A DNA stretch of 64,000 nt from Streptomyces sp. NBC_00306 (GTDB taxonomy: Bacteria; Actinomycetota; Actinomycetes; Streptomycetales; Streptomycetaceae): positions 8,432,001-8,496,000 of the forward strand of contig NZ_CP108032.1 in assembly GCF_036169555.1 (NCBI RefSeq). Direction: 5' to 3'. Of this stretch, positions 16,277-25,632 are shown piece by piece (the first letter of the stretch is position 1; each line of letters starts with the position of its first letter). A model generated the notes under the pieces. That model did not search any database. It was given only the letters and a program-made list of their open reading frames with translations, and was not told the DNA's origin. The translations under genes and the position numbers were made by a program.

Positions 16277-17290
16277 TCACAGTGAGGCGAGAATTTTCGC
16301 CTCCTTCTCCGAGGCGATCCCGTGTTCTGCCCACCGTGGGTGGTCCACGGGACGTCCGTCGTTCTGAATCCAGCCCCAAGTGTCGCGGATTGTCTCCGAC
16401 AAAGGTCGGCATCGCAGTCCCGCAGCCACGGCCCGCGAGGCATCGACCGTCCACACGCCGGCATGGGTGCGCCACAACGGAAGCTCGGTCCACTGCTTAA
16501 CGCCGTGATCGACGAGCACCTCAGGCTCTACCCACACCGGCCGCCCGGCGCCGCCAGTGACCTCAAGACAGGTGCTGACGAAGTCCTCGAAGGTGATGCC
16601 GGCAGGGTGAGCCACGTTAAACGCCGGACCGGCGGCGCTGTCCGCATGGTCGAGAGCGAACATGGCGACATCGCGCACGTCCACCGGCTGGATACGGCGC
16701 CTTTGCGGGGACGGCGCGAGGAAGCGACCTCCCTCGTGTGCACGGCGCAGCCACCACGGCAGACGGCCCACGTACTCCCCAGGACCCAGAATGACCCCCG
16801 GCCGTAGGAACACAGCCCTCGAGCCAAATGCACGGAGCACGGCCCGTTCACCGCCCGCCTTCTGGAACCCGTACTTCGTGGGGCTGCCGTCGTCCCCGGT
16901 GAAACCGTAGCTTTCATCCGCGTCCGCAGGGCAGTCGAGCAGCTCGGAGTCGTCGGCGAGAGGCTGATGCGGCCATCCCGCATAGACCGACACGGTGGAG
17001 ATGTGCACCCACCTGGCCACGTGGTCACGCAGCAAAGACGCCGTCAGAAGCACGTCCTTGGGCGGCAGATCGGAGCTCGACGTATCGATTGCGCCGTCCC
17101 ACGGGCCGTGAGACGCGAGCCTCTCCACGTCTTCGACGACCGTCCGGTCCCCATGCACCGCGGCGACGTCGGGCAAGTCCTTGCCCGATCGGCCTCGGTT
17201 GAAGGTCGTTACCTCCCAGCCACGCTTGAGCGCCCCCTCCACGATGGCCTTACCGAGGAACCACGTCCCGCCCAGCACCAGAAGCTTCAT
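16277..17290 (-). CDS. NAD-dependent epimerase/dehydratase (extended SDR)
   Basis: A 337-aa extended short-chain dehydrogenase. The NAD-binding GGTWFLG is near the N-terminus (MKLLVLGGTWFLGKAIVEG). The catalytic-type motif appears as ISTVSVYAGWP, then YGFQKAGGE (YxxxK). Downstream PVDVRDVAMF and AFNVAHPAG are typical of the family. ATG 17290 is chosen because it gives the classical N-terminal Rossmann start. It is convergent with the TPR gene. The substrate is probably a nucleotide sugar or related carbonyl and is not determined. Confidence 0.85.
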   Translation of the reverse strand: MKLLVLGGTWFLGKAIVEGALKRGWEVTTFNRGRSGKDLPDVAAVHGDRTVVEDVERLASHGPWDGAIDTSSSDLPPKDVLLTASLLRDHVARWVHISTVSVYAGWPHQPLADDSELLDCPADADESYGFTGDDGSPTKYGFQKAGGERAVLRAFGSRAVFLRPGVILGPGEYVGRLPWWLRRAHEGGRFLAPSPQRRRIQPVDVRDVAMFALDHADSAAGPAFNVAHPAGITFEDFVSTCLEVTGGAGRPVWVEPEVLVDHGVKQWTELPLWRTHAGVWTVDASRAVAAGLRCRPLSETIRDTWGWIQNDGRPVDHPRWAEHGIASEKEAKILASL

Positions 17291-17642
17291 GACGCCAGAT
17301 CCTGCCAACGTTGATCGCCAGACGAAAGGCTCGCCACACGGGACGCGCCTGAGAGGGACGGCTGAGGGGCGGGCGGCGCGGGCACTGGGGCCCCCGAACG
17401 AAGCCTCGCGCGCTCCCAACCCACCCCTCCGCCGCGACCGACGAAGGACCCACAGGCCCGTAGGTCAAGAAGGCCACGCAGGCTCCGCTTTGATCCGGCG
17501 GGGGTCGGCATCATGCCCCACCGCCGAGGGGCATCGGCGGGTGGGCACGAGCGGGCACCGGGGGCCGTAGGGTTGCTGGCGGAGCCGCAGCCACTACTGT
17601 GGCCCTCAGTCTCTGGGCCGAGACACGCCCTATCGCGTCCTT
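17291..17642. other. Gene-free stretch, nothing recognised
   Basis: About 350 bases between the epimerase start and the end of the pentapeptide gene. It would contain the epimerase promoter. I see no ORF with good codon use, RNA gene or strong repeat. Confidence 0.6.
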
Positions 17643-18569
17643 TCACGGAGTTGTTCGGATGGTGCTCTCCACCGCTGGAGGAAGCTTCGTTTCCACGTCG
17701 AGCACCGCCTTTCCCACCTGATCTGGGGTCAGACCAACTGCTGTCGACAAGTCCGCGCTGAACAGCCGGGTTCCATTGAGGTGTGTCTTCTTGAGGCTGG
17801 CACCTCGTAGGTCGGCCCCCCTCAAGAAGGCTCCTTCAAAGTGGGCGCCGTCGAGCCAGGCGTCACCGAGTTGGATCTCCCTCAGCCATGCCTCCTGCAG
17901 GTGTGCGCCGATCAGGTTGGCTCCCTGCAGACGCGCGCCAGCGAGACGTACGCGTTCCAGCCGGGCACCCTGAAGGTCCGCTCCGCGTAGGTCGGTGCGG
18001 CGTAGGTCTATGCGAAATGGCTCCTCCAGCAGCGGCCGCCTCCCTAGAACCGTCAAGGCTGCCTGGACGGACTCTTCCAGATCGGCCGCGGGAGACAGCT
18101 CGGTGTCGGGCGACACCGATACCTGGTCCCGGACGAATGCTGCGAGGACCTCGACCACCGTCAGGTGATCCTTGGCGGAGTCCCGCATGATCCGCTCCAG
18201 AGCGTAGATTCCGCCCAGGCGCTCGACCGCACGCTCCGACGCGAGCAGCTTGATGGCTTCCACGTAGCGGGCGGTCACCTGGCCGTCGCGGGCAATCTCT
18301 GCCTGCTCGCGGTCTCGGTCCCGGGTGTGTCGCATCGTACGGTCGGTGTAGTAGAGGCCAGCCCCAGCAACCACACCGGCGCCAAGGGCGACCAGCGACG
18401 TGCGGAAGCCCGTGATCACCACACCGTCGGCCGGCTGGAGATTCTGTCGCCGTAGCCGATCACCGTCTAGCCACCACGGGCCTTTCCATAGCAGCAGGGC
18501 GTAGCCGACGAAGGCGGCGGCCAGGAGAACAAGCGCCAGTGTCCGGCTCCGTTTCATACGCGGGAGCAT
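17643..18569 (-). CDS. Membrane-anchored pentapeptide-repeat protein
   Basis: A 308-aa protein with two N-terminal membrane helices (LALVLLAAAFVGYALLLW and LVALGAGVVAGAGLYY). These are followed by a helical linker and a run of A(D/N)LxG-type pentapeptides at about residues 195-275 (LRRTDLRGADLQGARLERVR, GANLIGAHLQEA, GAFLRGADLRGASL). These form a right-handed beta helix. Similar proteins are common and of unknown function in Streptomyces; some pentapeptide proteins mimic DNA. ATG 18569 is the first start, and ATG 18557 is an alternative. Confidence 0.8.
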   Translation of the reverse strand: MLPRMKRSRTLALVLLAAAFVGYALLLWKGPWWLDGDRLRRQNLQPADGVVITGFRTSLVALGAGVVAGAGLYYTDRTMRHTRDRDREQAEIARDGQVTARYVEAIKLLASERAVERLGGIYALERIMRDSAKDHLTVVEVLAAFVRDQVSVSPDTELSPAADLEESVQAALTVLGRRPLLEEPFRIDLRRTDLRGADLQGARLERVRLAGARLQGANLIGAHLQEAWLREIQLGDAWLDGAHFEGAFLRGADLRGASLKKTHLNGTRLFSADLSTAVGLTPDQVGKAVLDVETKLPPAVESTIRTTP

Positions 18570-18780
18570 GTCCTCGGAGGAGTAGCCGCATGCGTGACAG
18601 GGTCGGCCTTCGACGTCGTAAGCGCGTTGTCCACCAGCTGTACCTCATGCACGCACCGGTGATCGGCACGGGCGGAGCAGGCCGGCGAAGTCAATGACCT
18701 GGACGCGCCTTGATTCACTGCCCATGTGTGCGTACCGCGCGAGCGCAAACGGCCCGCCTTCTACGATGCCGCCTCGGCCG

Positions 18781-18830
18781 ACCTCCCTAGCTCAGTGCGT
18801 AAGCGGAATCCGCCCCACCCGAGGGGAGGT
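18781..18830 (+). other. tRNA-like hairpin remnant
   Basis: ACCTCCC (18781-18787) pairs perfectly with GGGAGGT (18824-18830). Between them TAGCTCAGT resembles a tRNA D-arm, but no proper anticodon or T arm is present. It could be a decayed tRNA or attachment-site scar. The surrounding 18570-18916 stretch holds no gene that I can support. Confidence 0.3.
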
Positions 18831-18916
18831 TCCGCACTCGCTGAACAACCCTGCGCAGTCGTCGCACCGACGCACTGCGCACTGTGCGAGTCCATGATCC
18901 AGCGGTAATCACAGAT

Positions 18917-21900
18917 TCAGGACTGATCGCTGGAGATGCGCACTGGAGCGGTGGACAGGGCCGACCTGATGATCTGCTCGGTGCGCGGTTCTATGGAGAT
19001 GTCGTACGACCGGGTGATCTCTTGGACCGTGGTGGCGGCTTTGAGGGCGCCGGCGGTGTTGCCTGCTGTCTGTTCGATGTGTATCCAGTCGCGGTACAGA
19101 ACCTCGGCTGTTTCGTCGATGTCGAGGCCGCGCAGGACGACGTGTCGTGCCGCGTCGAGGTCCGGGTTCGTCCCGTGCGTGTGCCAGGTGGCGAGGGTAT
19201 GGGTGACGTCGACGATGCGGGAGACGATCTCCTGTTGCACGGGCCCGGCCCAGGGGAGGTCTTCGCCGTCGAAGGGTCTGCTGCGTATCAGGGCGAGTGC
19301 GTCTTCCAGGAGAGGGATGCCGGCGGCCGGGCCGGCTGCGAGTCCGCGGGTGGCCAGGTGCTGGAAGTGGTCCCAGTCCGAGCGCACTGCGGGGTGGAAG
19401 GTGTATCCGGGCTTGGGCCGGGGCAGGCAGGGCGATCCGTCTGGCGCTGCGCCGAATCGTGATCGGATCTCCGAGAGGCGATTGCGCAGGGTTGGTATCG
19501 ACCAGGGGGTGACGGGGTCCATGGCCGCGCAGAGGGTCTGTGGGGTGCGTCCCGGTCGCAGGTGGATAAGGGCGGCCAGGGCCGCAACTTTCGGTCCGTG
19601 CCCGGAGCCAGTGGATCCGGTGACCGTCAGCGGACCCAGGATGTTGATCTGGGCAGTTGCCGATTCCTGCTCCCACCTGTCCTCCAGTATTCCGGGGACT
19701 GTATCGGGGAGCGCAGGGCCGGTCCCCGATACAGGCTCGGGTGCGCCCGCCGGCTGCTCCTCATCGCCATCGGTGGTCGGGCTCTTGACCGGCTTGATTG
19801 GGGAGCGGCCGAGGGAGGCGAGGAACGCGGGATACGGCGAGCTGTCGTCCTCATCCGCGCCGTGGCTTTTGAGGATCAGCGGGAAGGGCCGGCCCCTTTC
19901 GGTGGCTGCGGTGTCGTGTTCCTCTGCCAGCTGCCATGCCCCGGTCGCGGGGACGGCCGGTTTGTCCGCGACCTCGAGGGCGTGGATGTACTGCCGGTAG
20001 TGCTCGTCGGTGAGCCGCTGCAATAGCACCGGCCGTTCATCGAGTTGCGCAAGCCGCACCTGCGCATCCGGGCGCACGTCGAGGAGTTCGGCGTCGGGGA
20101 GAGCCTGCCGCGTTGCGGGGCCGGAGGGAAGAACGACCGCTAGGGGAAGGTCTCGGGCGGCAGCGATCGCGTCGGCGAACTGCCAGACCTGCTGAGGCTC
20201 GATGTCGCCGGCGCAGAGGAGGATCCAGGGCAACGGTGGCGGTGCATCGTCCTGGTCCTTGTTCTGGTGGACCTCGACGAGGATCTCGCCCAGGTCGGCG
20301 GTGACCGCGGACAGATGCGGCATGGCGCGGATGCGGCCCTTGGGCAGCAGGGTTGCCAGGCGGGTGCCGAGGCCGACCGTGAGGATTTCGGTCTGGTCGC
20401 TCCAGATGCTGGTGCCGGCCTCCAGCGTCAGCGCGCGGGCGACGGCGACGACATCGTCCGCATCACCGTCGAGGAGGATGGTGCGCTGGTGGAGCAGGTT
20501 GGTCAGGAGCAGCTCACCGGTCTCGGTGGAGCCGAGGGTGACCAGGCCCGGGTAGGGGGCCGGTTCGGCCCGCGCGGTGTCGCGTTCGAGGAGCGGGCTG
20601 TCTGGATCGAGGCGCCACATGCCGGCCTGTGTCCCGAGGGTGAAGGGTGCCAGCGGTTCGAGGCGCGGGTCGTCCACGATCAGGTGCACGCTGGTGTGAC
20701 CGATCCGGGCGCCTCGGACGGCGGGCAGTTCTCGTCCGATGGCGGCAGCACGGTGGGCGAGGGTCCGCAGCACGGTGTCCAGCCGGTCGATCGATGCCGG
20801 TTCCCCGGTGGCGGTCAGAAGCTGCTCCGCTTCGGTCGGGTCCTCGTCGATGGCGATCGTTTCGCCTGCCCTGCGGCGGCGTTGCTGAAGGATCCGCTTC
20901 ACGGCGAGTGCACTGGCAAGGGATGCAGCCAGCAGGGCGCCGATACCGGCGATGAGTGCGGCATGGCGGGGTGTGCCGGTTGCTGCGGTCCCGTCGAGCT
21001 CGTCCGCCGGGGCGCTGGTGGGCGAGGGCGGAGTGGTGCGCTGGGGGACCGAGGGCGACGTTCCGGGTTGTGCTGACGGCGTTCCGGCCCGGCTGGGAGC
21101 AGGGGCATTCGGCTGGGTCGGCTGCGATGTTGGCGTCGGCGGGCTCGTCGGCGCACCGGTCGGGGCTGGGGCGTCCTCATGATCGGGTGTTGGGTCGGCG
21201 GGCTTGGCGGGCGGGCTGGCGGGTTCGGGCGGGGAGGCGGGGCCGGTCGCGTCGGCTGGGGGCAGATCGAGGCGCTGGCCGGGGTGGATGACGTCGGGGT
21301 CGGTGATCTCGTCGCGGTTGGCCTGGTAGAGCTCGGGCCATCGGTCGCCGTCTCCGAGTTCTTCCTGGGCGATGGCCGACAGGTAGTCGCCGCTTTCCAC
21401 GATGTAGGTGCCGCTGTTCTGGTGCTGGGCAGTGCCGCCGAGTTGAGTGGTCGGCTGAGGGGGAGCCCCGGCCGTGCGGGTATCGGCGGGCAGGTTAAGG
21501 GCCCAGCCGGGCTGGATGGGGGAGTGGGCGGTGAAGACCCGTCCGTCGGGCATGGTGCGGCCTTCGTTGAGGGCGACGATCGTCGTGAACAGCGAGCCGT
21601 CACCGAGCTGTTCCTCGGCGATCTGCCACAGGCTCTGTGCGGGGCGGGTGTCCTGCACGACGTACTCGCGCACGTTCGTGGCGGCCGCTTTGAGCACCTT
21701 GTGGTCCCGGGCCGTGTTCTGTGAGCCGCCTGGTCCTGGGGTGTTGTGGGTATCGGCCAGGTGCTCGCCGGTGGCGGCGGCGTTCGCGGGTGTGGCTGGG
21801 GTGGCCATCGCGGTTCCGGTGGGCAGTAAGAGGAGGATCCCGCCGACCAGGGTGGCGGCGGCCCGCTGTCCCAGTTGCAGGCCGGGGAGGCGGGGCGCGG

Positions 21901-22195
21901 TGCGGCCGCGGAGCTGGGCGGGGATCTCGACCAGGAGGGAGAGCGTGAAGCTGGCCCAGCTGATCCATCCCACCTCCGTGAGCGCGAGGATGAACGCGCC
22001 CGTGGTGTCCTGCTGGGAGAAGAGGTGGGTCAGATCGTCGAGGCCTGCGGGCAGGGCGGCCCCGGTGGCTTCCCACAACAGCCACGGCATGCCGCCCAGC
22101 AGCCCGAACAGCAGCAGCAGGGAGCCCAGGGCCCGCAGGATGCCGACGAGCGTCCCGGTCCGGCGGGCGGGGGAGTGCGAGGCGGGCGGTCGCAT
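18917..22195 (-). CDS. Giant membrane LysM-BTAD protein of the Tad locus
   Basis: A 1,092-aa multidomain protein. Two or three N-terminal membrane helices are followed by two LysM domains (EYVVQDTRPAQSLWQIAEEQ... and GTYIVESGDYLSAIAQEELG...), a proline-rich linker and another membrane helix (LIAGIGALLAASLASALAV). Then come a long cytosolic region and a C-terminal winged-helix plus bacterial transcriptional activation (BTAD) domain (INILGPLTVTG... to ...EQIIRSAL). LysM domains bind peptidoglycan; BTAD occurs in SARP-like regulators. Actinobacterial Tad loci often carry this architecture, perhaps coupling pilus assembly at the wall to transcription. It directly follows the TadG-like gene. Confidence 0.85.
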   Translation of the reverse strand: MRPPASHSPARRTGTLVGILRALGSLLLLFGLLGGMPWLLWEATGAALPAGLDDLTHLFSQQDTTGAFILALTEVGWISWASFTLSLLVEIPAQLRGRTAPRLPGLQLGQRAAATLVGGILLLLPTGTAMATPATPANAAATGEHLADTHNTPGPGGSQNTARDHKVLKAAATNVREYVVQDTRPAQSLWQIAEEQLGDGSLFTTIVALNEGRTMPDGRVFTAHSPIQPGWALNLPADTRTAGAPPQPTTQLGGTAQHQNSGTYIVESGDYLSAIAQEELGDGDRWPELYQANRDEITDPDVIHPGQRLDLPPADATGPASPPEPASPPAKPADPTPDHEDAPAPTGAPTSPPTPTSQPTQPNAPAPSRAGTPSAQPGTSPSVPQRTTPPSPTSAPADELDGTAATGTPRHAALIAGIGALLAASLASALAVKRILQQRRRRAGETIAIDEDPTEAEQLLTATGEPASIDRLDTVLRTLAHRAAAIGRELPAVRGARIGHTSVHLIVDDPRLEPLAPFTLGTQAGMWRLDPDSPLLERDTARAEPAPYPGLVTLGSTETGELLLTNLLHQRTILLDGDADDVVAVARALTLEAGTSIWSDQTEILTVGLGTRLATLLPKGRIRAMPHLSAVTADLGEILVEVHQNKDQDDAPPPLPWILLCAGDIEPQQVWQFADAIAAARDLPLAVVLPSGPATRQALPDAELLDVRPDAQVRLAQLDERPVLLQRLTDEHYRQYIHALEVADKPAVPATGAWQLAEEHDTAATERGRPFPLILKSHGADEDDSSPYPAFLASLGRSPIKPVKSPTTDGDEEQPAGAPEPVSGTGPALPDTVPGILEDRWEQESATAQINILGPLTVTGSTGSGHGPKVAALAALIHLRPGRTPQTLCAAMDPVTPWSIPTLRNRLSEIRSRFGAAPDGSPCLPRPKPGYTFHPAVRSDWDHFQHLATRGLAAGPAAGIPLLEDALALIRSRPFDGEDLPWAGPVQQEIVSRIVDVTHTLATWHTHGTNPDLDAARHVVLRGLDIDETAEVLYRDWIHIEQTAGNTAGALKAATTVQEITRSYDISIEPRTEQIIRSALSTAPVRISSDQS

Positions 22196-22666
22196 CTACG
22201 GGCCTTCCTCGGGAGTGGTGATGCCGACAAGCACAGCGGCCTGACCGTGCCCGGTCACAGGGAGCGTCGAGACGCCGACCAGGGTGAGGAACGTGGTGTC
22301 GTAGCTGTCCTGGACATCGACCTGGAGCCGGGTGCCGCCGTCACTGACACGGACTGATCCGCTCACCCCAGCGCGCGCCAGGTAGGCGCGAACGGCACTG
22401 GCCGCGGATAGCGGGTCGACGGTGACCTTGTTTCCGGGAATCGCCTGCTGCGGGTCGATGGCCTGCGCGCCAGCGCGGGCGGCTTCCATCGCCACGTTGT
22501 CGGCGCGCTCTGCGGCGCGGAGTTTGCCGGTGCCGTCGACGACGAGGAGCCCGCCGAGGACCAGCAGCGGGACGGTGACGATCGCCGCGAACACCGAGAT
22601 GCCGCCCCGGTCCCGCGCCGACCAGCGCCGGTAGCGGACCGGACCGTCGAAAGAGGAGTGGTTCAT
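22196..22666 (-). CDS. TadG-like pilus assembly protein
   Basis: A 156-aa protein from ATG 22666. A typical TadE/TadG start (RDRGGISVFAAIVTVPLLVLGGLLVVDGTGKL) provides a single membrane anchor, followed by an extracytoplasmic beta-rich domain. An earlier in-frame start exists but would overlap the upstream gene; ATG 22666 lies 4 bases after that gene's stop. It belongs to the Tad/Flp secretion set and its product is probably a minor pilin or assembly factor. Confidence 0.8.
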   Translation of the reverse strand: MNHSSFDGPVRYRRWSARDRGGISVFAAIVTVPLLVLGGLLVVDGTGKLRAAERADNVAMEAARAGAQAIDPQQAIPGNKVTVDPLSAASAVRAYLARAGVSGSVRVSDGGTRLQVDVQDSYDTTFLTLVGVSTLPVTGHGQAAVLVGITTPEEGP

Positions 22667-22670
22667 CAGG

Positions 22671-23126
22671 TCAGCGCCTTTCGCGGTAGGCATCGACGAC
22701 CGAGGTGAAGCTGGATGTCACGGTGCGCGTGCCAGGGCCGGCGTGTCCCAGGAAGAACAGGTCACCGAGCGGCACTGTGCACGAGACGGTCACCGTGACG
22801 CTGGCGACCTGCCCCACCGGAGCAGCAAGGCCTGCCGTGTCCGCCCGCACGCTTGTTGCGGTGCACGGCTGCCCCTGACCTGTCAGGGAGTCGGCGGCCG
22901 CCGACTGCGCCGCAGCCTGCGCAGCGCCCGGGGTGCGTTCCAGGGAAGCGGCGCGGGCAGCGTGCTCTGCGGCCGAGTCGGCGCTCTGTCCGGCCAGGGC
23001 GATCCGGGCCGCCGCGAGGAACAGCAGGCCCAGGCTGAGGAGCAGCGGCACCACGATGACCGCCTCGATAGGCGAGCTCCCCCGGTCGCCGCCCCTGCCC
23101 CGTGCCGGCCATCGCCACGCTGCCAT
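22671..23126 (-). CDS. TadE-like minor pilin protein
   Basis: A 151-aa TadE-like protein. After a basic leader (GRGGDRGSSPIEAVIVVPLLLSLGLLFLAAARI) with the E in the pilin-like position, a single membrane helix is followed by an exported domain with two cysteines. ATG 23126 has GGGAGGG 8 bases upstream; GTG 23135 overlapping the previous stop is the alternative. TadE-family proteins are pseudopilins in Flp pilus assembly. Confidence 0.85.
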   Translation of the reverse strand: MAAWRWPARGRGGDRGSSPIEAVIVVPLLLSLGLLFLAAARIALAGQSADSAAEHAARAASLERTPGAAQAAAQSAAADSLTGQGQPCTATSVRADTAGLAAPVGQVASVTVTVSCTVPLGDLFFLGHAGPGTRTVTSSFTSVVDAYRERR

Positions 23127-23131
23127 GCCGG

Positions 23132-23554
23132 TCACCCTCCCTGCGGCGGGACCCACCGCTCGACGGCGCCGGACGCATCGGCCGAAACGTGCCAGTTCTC
23201 CACCCCGGGGATCAGTGACAATGCGGTCCCCGACACCCGGATACGGACCTGCTCCGCGGTGCTGCCCGCCGTGGACACCTGCCGGTTGGTCAGGTTGTCG
23301 CCGGCGAGACGTTCCAGGGCGCTGGATGCCTGCCGTGCACCGTCCGCAGGGGTGGACCCGTAGGCGCGGCCTGCCCGCACGCCTTCGCGTGCGGCGGTCT
23401 GCGCGATGCTGCGGGCGTAGCCCCACAGGGCGGCCTGCACCAGGCCGATGACGACGAGCAGCAGCAGCGGGTAGACGATCGCGGCCTGGATCGCGGCGTC
23501 TCCCCGATCGCCGAACCGGCGCCCGGGCCGCGCCTGCAGCGGCGGGTGATTCAT
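23132..23554 (-). CDS. TadE-like minor pilin protein
   Basis: A 140-aa TadE-family protein. The leader GDRGDAAIQAAIVYPLLLLVVIGLVQAALWG contains a pilin-like hydrophobic helix; the rest is exported. Its start overlaps the stop of the preceding Flp-like gene by ATGA (23551-23554), so synthesis is coupled. With the next two genes it forms a TadE-TadE-TadG group. Confidence 0.85.
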   Translation of the reverse strand: MNHPPLQARPGRRFGDRGDAAIQAAIVYPLLLLVVIGLVQAALWGYARSIAQTAAREGVRAGRAYGSTPADGARQASSALERLAGDNLTNRQVSTAGSTAEQVRIRVSGTALSLIPGVENWHVSADASGAVERWVPPQGG

Positions 23555-23787
23555 TCGCCGGTGAGCTTTGTGGCGTACTTGCCGTACAGCACCGCCAGGG
23601 CGCCGGCGATGACGAGGGCGCCGGCGATCGAGGCCATGATGATGATGACGGTGGAGATCGGCCCGTCACCGCGGTCAGAGGCCTGATCGGCTTCCTGCCG
23701 GATGGCATCCAGGCGCTCGCGGGCGGCGCTGGTGACGATAGCGAGGCTGACGGCGGCTTTCGTGGTGGCGTCGCGGATGGTCTTCAC
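23551..23787 (-). CDS. Small Flp-like/Tad membrane protein
   Basis: A 78-aa protein: a short helical N-terminus, then a membrane helix (GPISTVIIIMASIAGALVIAGALAVLYG). Size, position downstream of TadC and coupling to TadE suggest the major Flp pilin or a small assembly component. The usual Flp glutamate/tyrosine pilin motif is not clear, so the assignment is tentative. Confidence 0.6.
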   Translation of the reverse strand: MKTIRDATTKAAVSLAIVTSAARERLDAIRQEADQASDRGDGPISTVIIIMASIAGALVIAGALAVLYGKYATKLTGE

Positions 23788-23830
23788 TGCTGGGTCTCCC
23801 GTTCGCAGACCGCACCCGTGGGAAGGGCGG

Positions 23831-24718
23831 TCAGAGGATCAACATGTTCAGGACGGCGGGGAAGGCGATGGCGAACATGACGATCGCGGCGAGGAGGGCG
23901 CCGGGGGCGCTCATCTTTTCGCTGTCGGTGTTCGCTTCGGCGGCTTGAGCGGCGAGGAGTTCGCTGTTCAGGCTCTTCGCGCGGGCGCGCAGAGTGCCGT
24001 AGACGGCGGCTCCGTCCTTCGAGGACAGACGCATGATGTCGGCGACGTCCCACAGGATCGGCAGGTTGAGCTGCCGCCCGAGGTCGTCGAGGGCGTCCCA
24101 CGGCGACGACTTGGCCGTCCTGGCCCGCAGCAGTGCCTCCTGGATCCGGGCGAACGACCAGCCGCGCCCGATGCGGGCCGCCTCTTCGAGGGCCTGGGAG
24201 GCGCCGACGTTGGACGCCATCCGCAGGGCGACCAGTTCCAGGTAGGCGGCCGCGGCGTGCGCGAACTCTGCCCGGGCACGGGTGGCTTGGTCGCGGACCT
24301 GCCAGTCGGGCACGAACCACAGCCCGGCAGCTGCCGCGGGGCCCGCGACAGCCGGGAGGAGGAGGGACACTCCCAGGCCCATGAGCGCCCAAGCTGTCGA
24401 CACGAAGACCGGCAGGAGCAGGCCTGCCAGGGCGAGGCCAGTCTTGGTGAGCAGGAACTGTTCCGGGCTCTGTCCGATGAGCCGTAGGTCGGTGCGCGGG
24501 ATGCGTCCTGGGGCCCGGTCAACGAGCCAGCCTCCCCATACGGATTCCCGCCCGGATGCGCTCGTCCCGCCGCCGTGGCCTGGTTCCGTCGCAGGGGGGT
24601 TCAGCCGGCGCAGTGCGGGCCCGAGTTTCGGCGCCGCCGGAGCCATCTCCCGCACCAGCAGGGACAGTCCGGCACCGACAGTGCTGCCGCACACCACCAG
24701 CATCGTCGCGGCACTCAC
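23831..24718 (-). CDS. TadC-like inner-membrane platform protein (type II secretion F family)
   Basis: A 295-aa membrane protein. It has the T2SF-family core (AAAYLELVALRMASNVGASQ, LGRQLNLPILWDVADIMRLSSKDG) and four hydrophobic segments, including a C-terminal ALLAAIVMFAIAFPAVLNML. GTG 24718 overlaps the TadB stop (GTGA). With TadB it forms the cytoplasmic-membrane platform moved by the TadA ATPase. Confidence 0.88.
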   Translation of the reverse strand: MSAATMLVVCGSTVGAGLSLLVREMAPAAPKLGPALRRLNPPATEPGHGGGTSASGRESVWGGWLVDRAPGRIPRTDLRLIGQSPEQFLLTKTGLALAGLLLPVFVSTAWALMGLGVSLLLPAVAGPAAAAGLWFVPDWQVRDQATRARAEFAHAAAAYLELVALRMASNVGASQALEEAARIGRGWSFARIQEALLRARTAKSSPWDALDDLGRQLNLPILWDVADIMRLSSKDGAAVYGTLRARAKSLNSELLAAQAAEANTDSEKMSAPGALLAAIVMFAIAFPAVLNMLIL

Positions 24719-25632
24719 GATGACCCTCCTTCGATCGGAGTGGGCTGCTTCACCCGGCTGCGGGGGTCGTTGACCAGGAACCGGGGGACGGGTTTGTGGC
24801 CGGCCAGGGACCGCATCCACACCAGGACGGCGGTGAACGCCGCGGCGAGGAGCGCCAGGGTCAGCTGGCCGATCAGGGTGCCGTAGGGGGCGGTGTAGTC
24901 GGGGACGGTGAAGCCGGCGAGGACGATGCCGAGGCTGATGAGCGTCATCCAGCGGACCGCGGTGCGCGGTTTGGCTCGGTCGGCTTCGATCTGCCGCCGC
25001 TTGGCGACCTCCTCGCGCACCGATGCGGCGAGGTCGTCGAGGGCCTGCGCGAGACCTGGGCCTGCGTCGACCGCACACAGGGCGAGAGCGGCGCACACCT
25101 TGTCGCCGGTCACGTCGTCGAGGTGGCCGGCGAAGTCTTCGAGTGCCTCGCGCGGATGCCAGCCGCCTTGCAGTTTCTCCGCGAGCTCGATGACCTCCTC
25201 CCGCAGGGCGGCGGGCGGATTCTTCCGGGAGGAGATCAGGGCCTGTTGCAGGCCGAACCCGAGCCGCAGCACGTCAGAGAGCCGTCCGGTCCATTCGGCC
25301 AGGGCCTCCAGCTTGGCAATGCGGACCGAGGCCGACGCGGTCGGCGTCAGCAGCCACGGAACACCCGCCACGGCGGCGCCGAGCAGCAGCGCAGCGACGA
25401 ACACCCCGGTGACCGCCCACACCCCGGCCGCCACGACGACCGCGCCCACCATCAGGAGGCGGCGGCGGGCGGCCCGTTCGCGCCCGGCCGGGCCGCCGGA
25501 CCAGCGGGCGCGCCAGCGGGCGGCCGCAGTCGGCTGCTTCGGGGCTGTTGTGCCGGCGAGAGCCGCCACGAGCATGACTGCGCCGGCGACCAGCATGGCG
25601 GCGCAGGCGCTCCACCACAGGCCGCCCATCAT
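24715..25632 (-). CDS. TadB-like inner-membrane platform protein
   Basis: A 305-aa T2SF-family protein with N-terminal membrane helices (LLMVGAVVVAAGVWAVTGVF), a cytoplasmic helical domain (AEWTGRLSDVLRLGFGLQQA, ALDDLAASVREEVAKRRQIE) and two C-terminal helices. ATG 25632 overlaps the TadA stop (ATGA), and its own stop overlaps the TadC start. Standard partner of TadC in Flp pilus assembly. Confidence 0.88.
   Translation of the reverse strand: MMGGLWWSACAAMLVAGAVMLVAALAGTTAPKQPTAAARWRARWSGGPAGRERAARRRLLMVGAVVVAAGVWAVTGVFVAALLLGAAVAGVPWLLTPTASASVRIAKLEALAEWTGRLSDVLRLGFGLQQALISSRKNPPAALREEVIELAEKLQGGWHPREALEDFAGHLDDVTGDKVCAALALCAVDAGPGLAQALDDLAASVREEVAKRRQIEADRAKPRTAVRWMTLISLGIVLAGFTVPDYTAPYGTLIGQLTLALLAAAFTAVLVWMRSLAGHKPVPRFLVNDPRSRVKQPTPIEGGSS

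Noticed and set aside
18781..18830. Functional tRNA gene
   Set aside because: Anticodon and T arms are not formed; only an acceptor-like stem and a D-arm-like motif are present.
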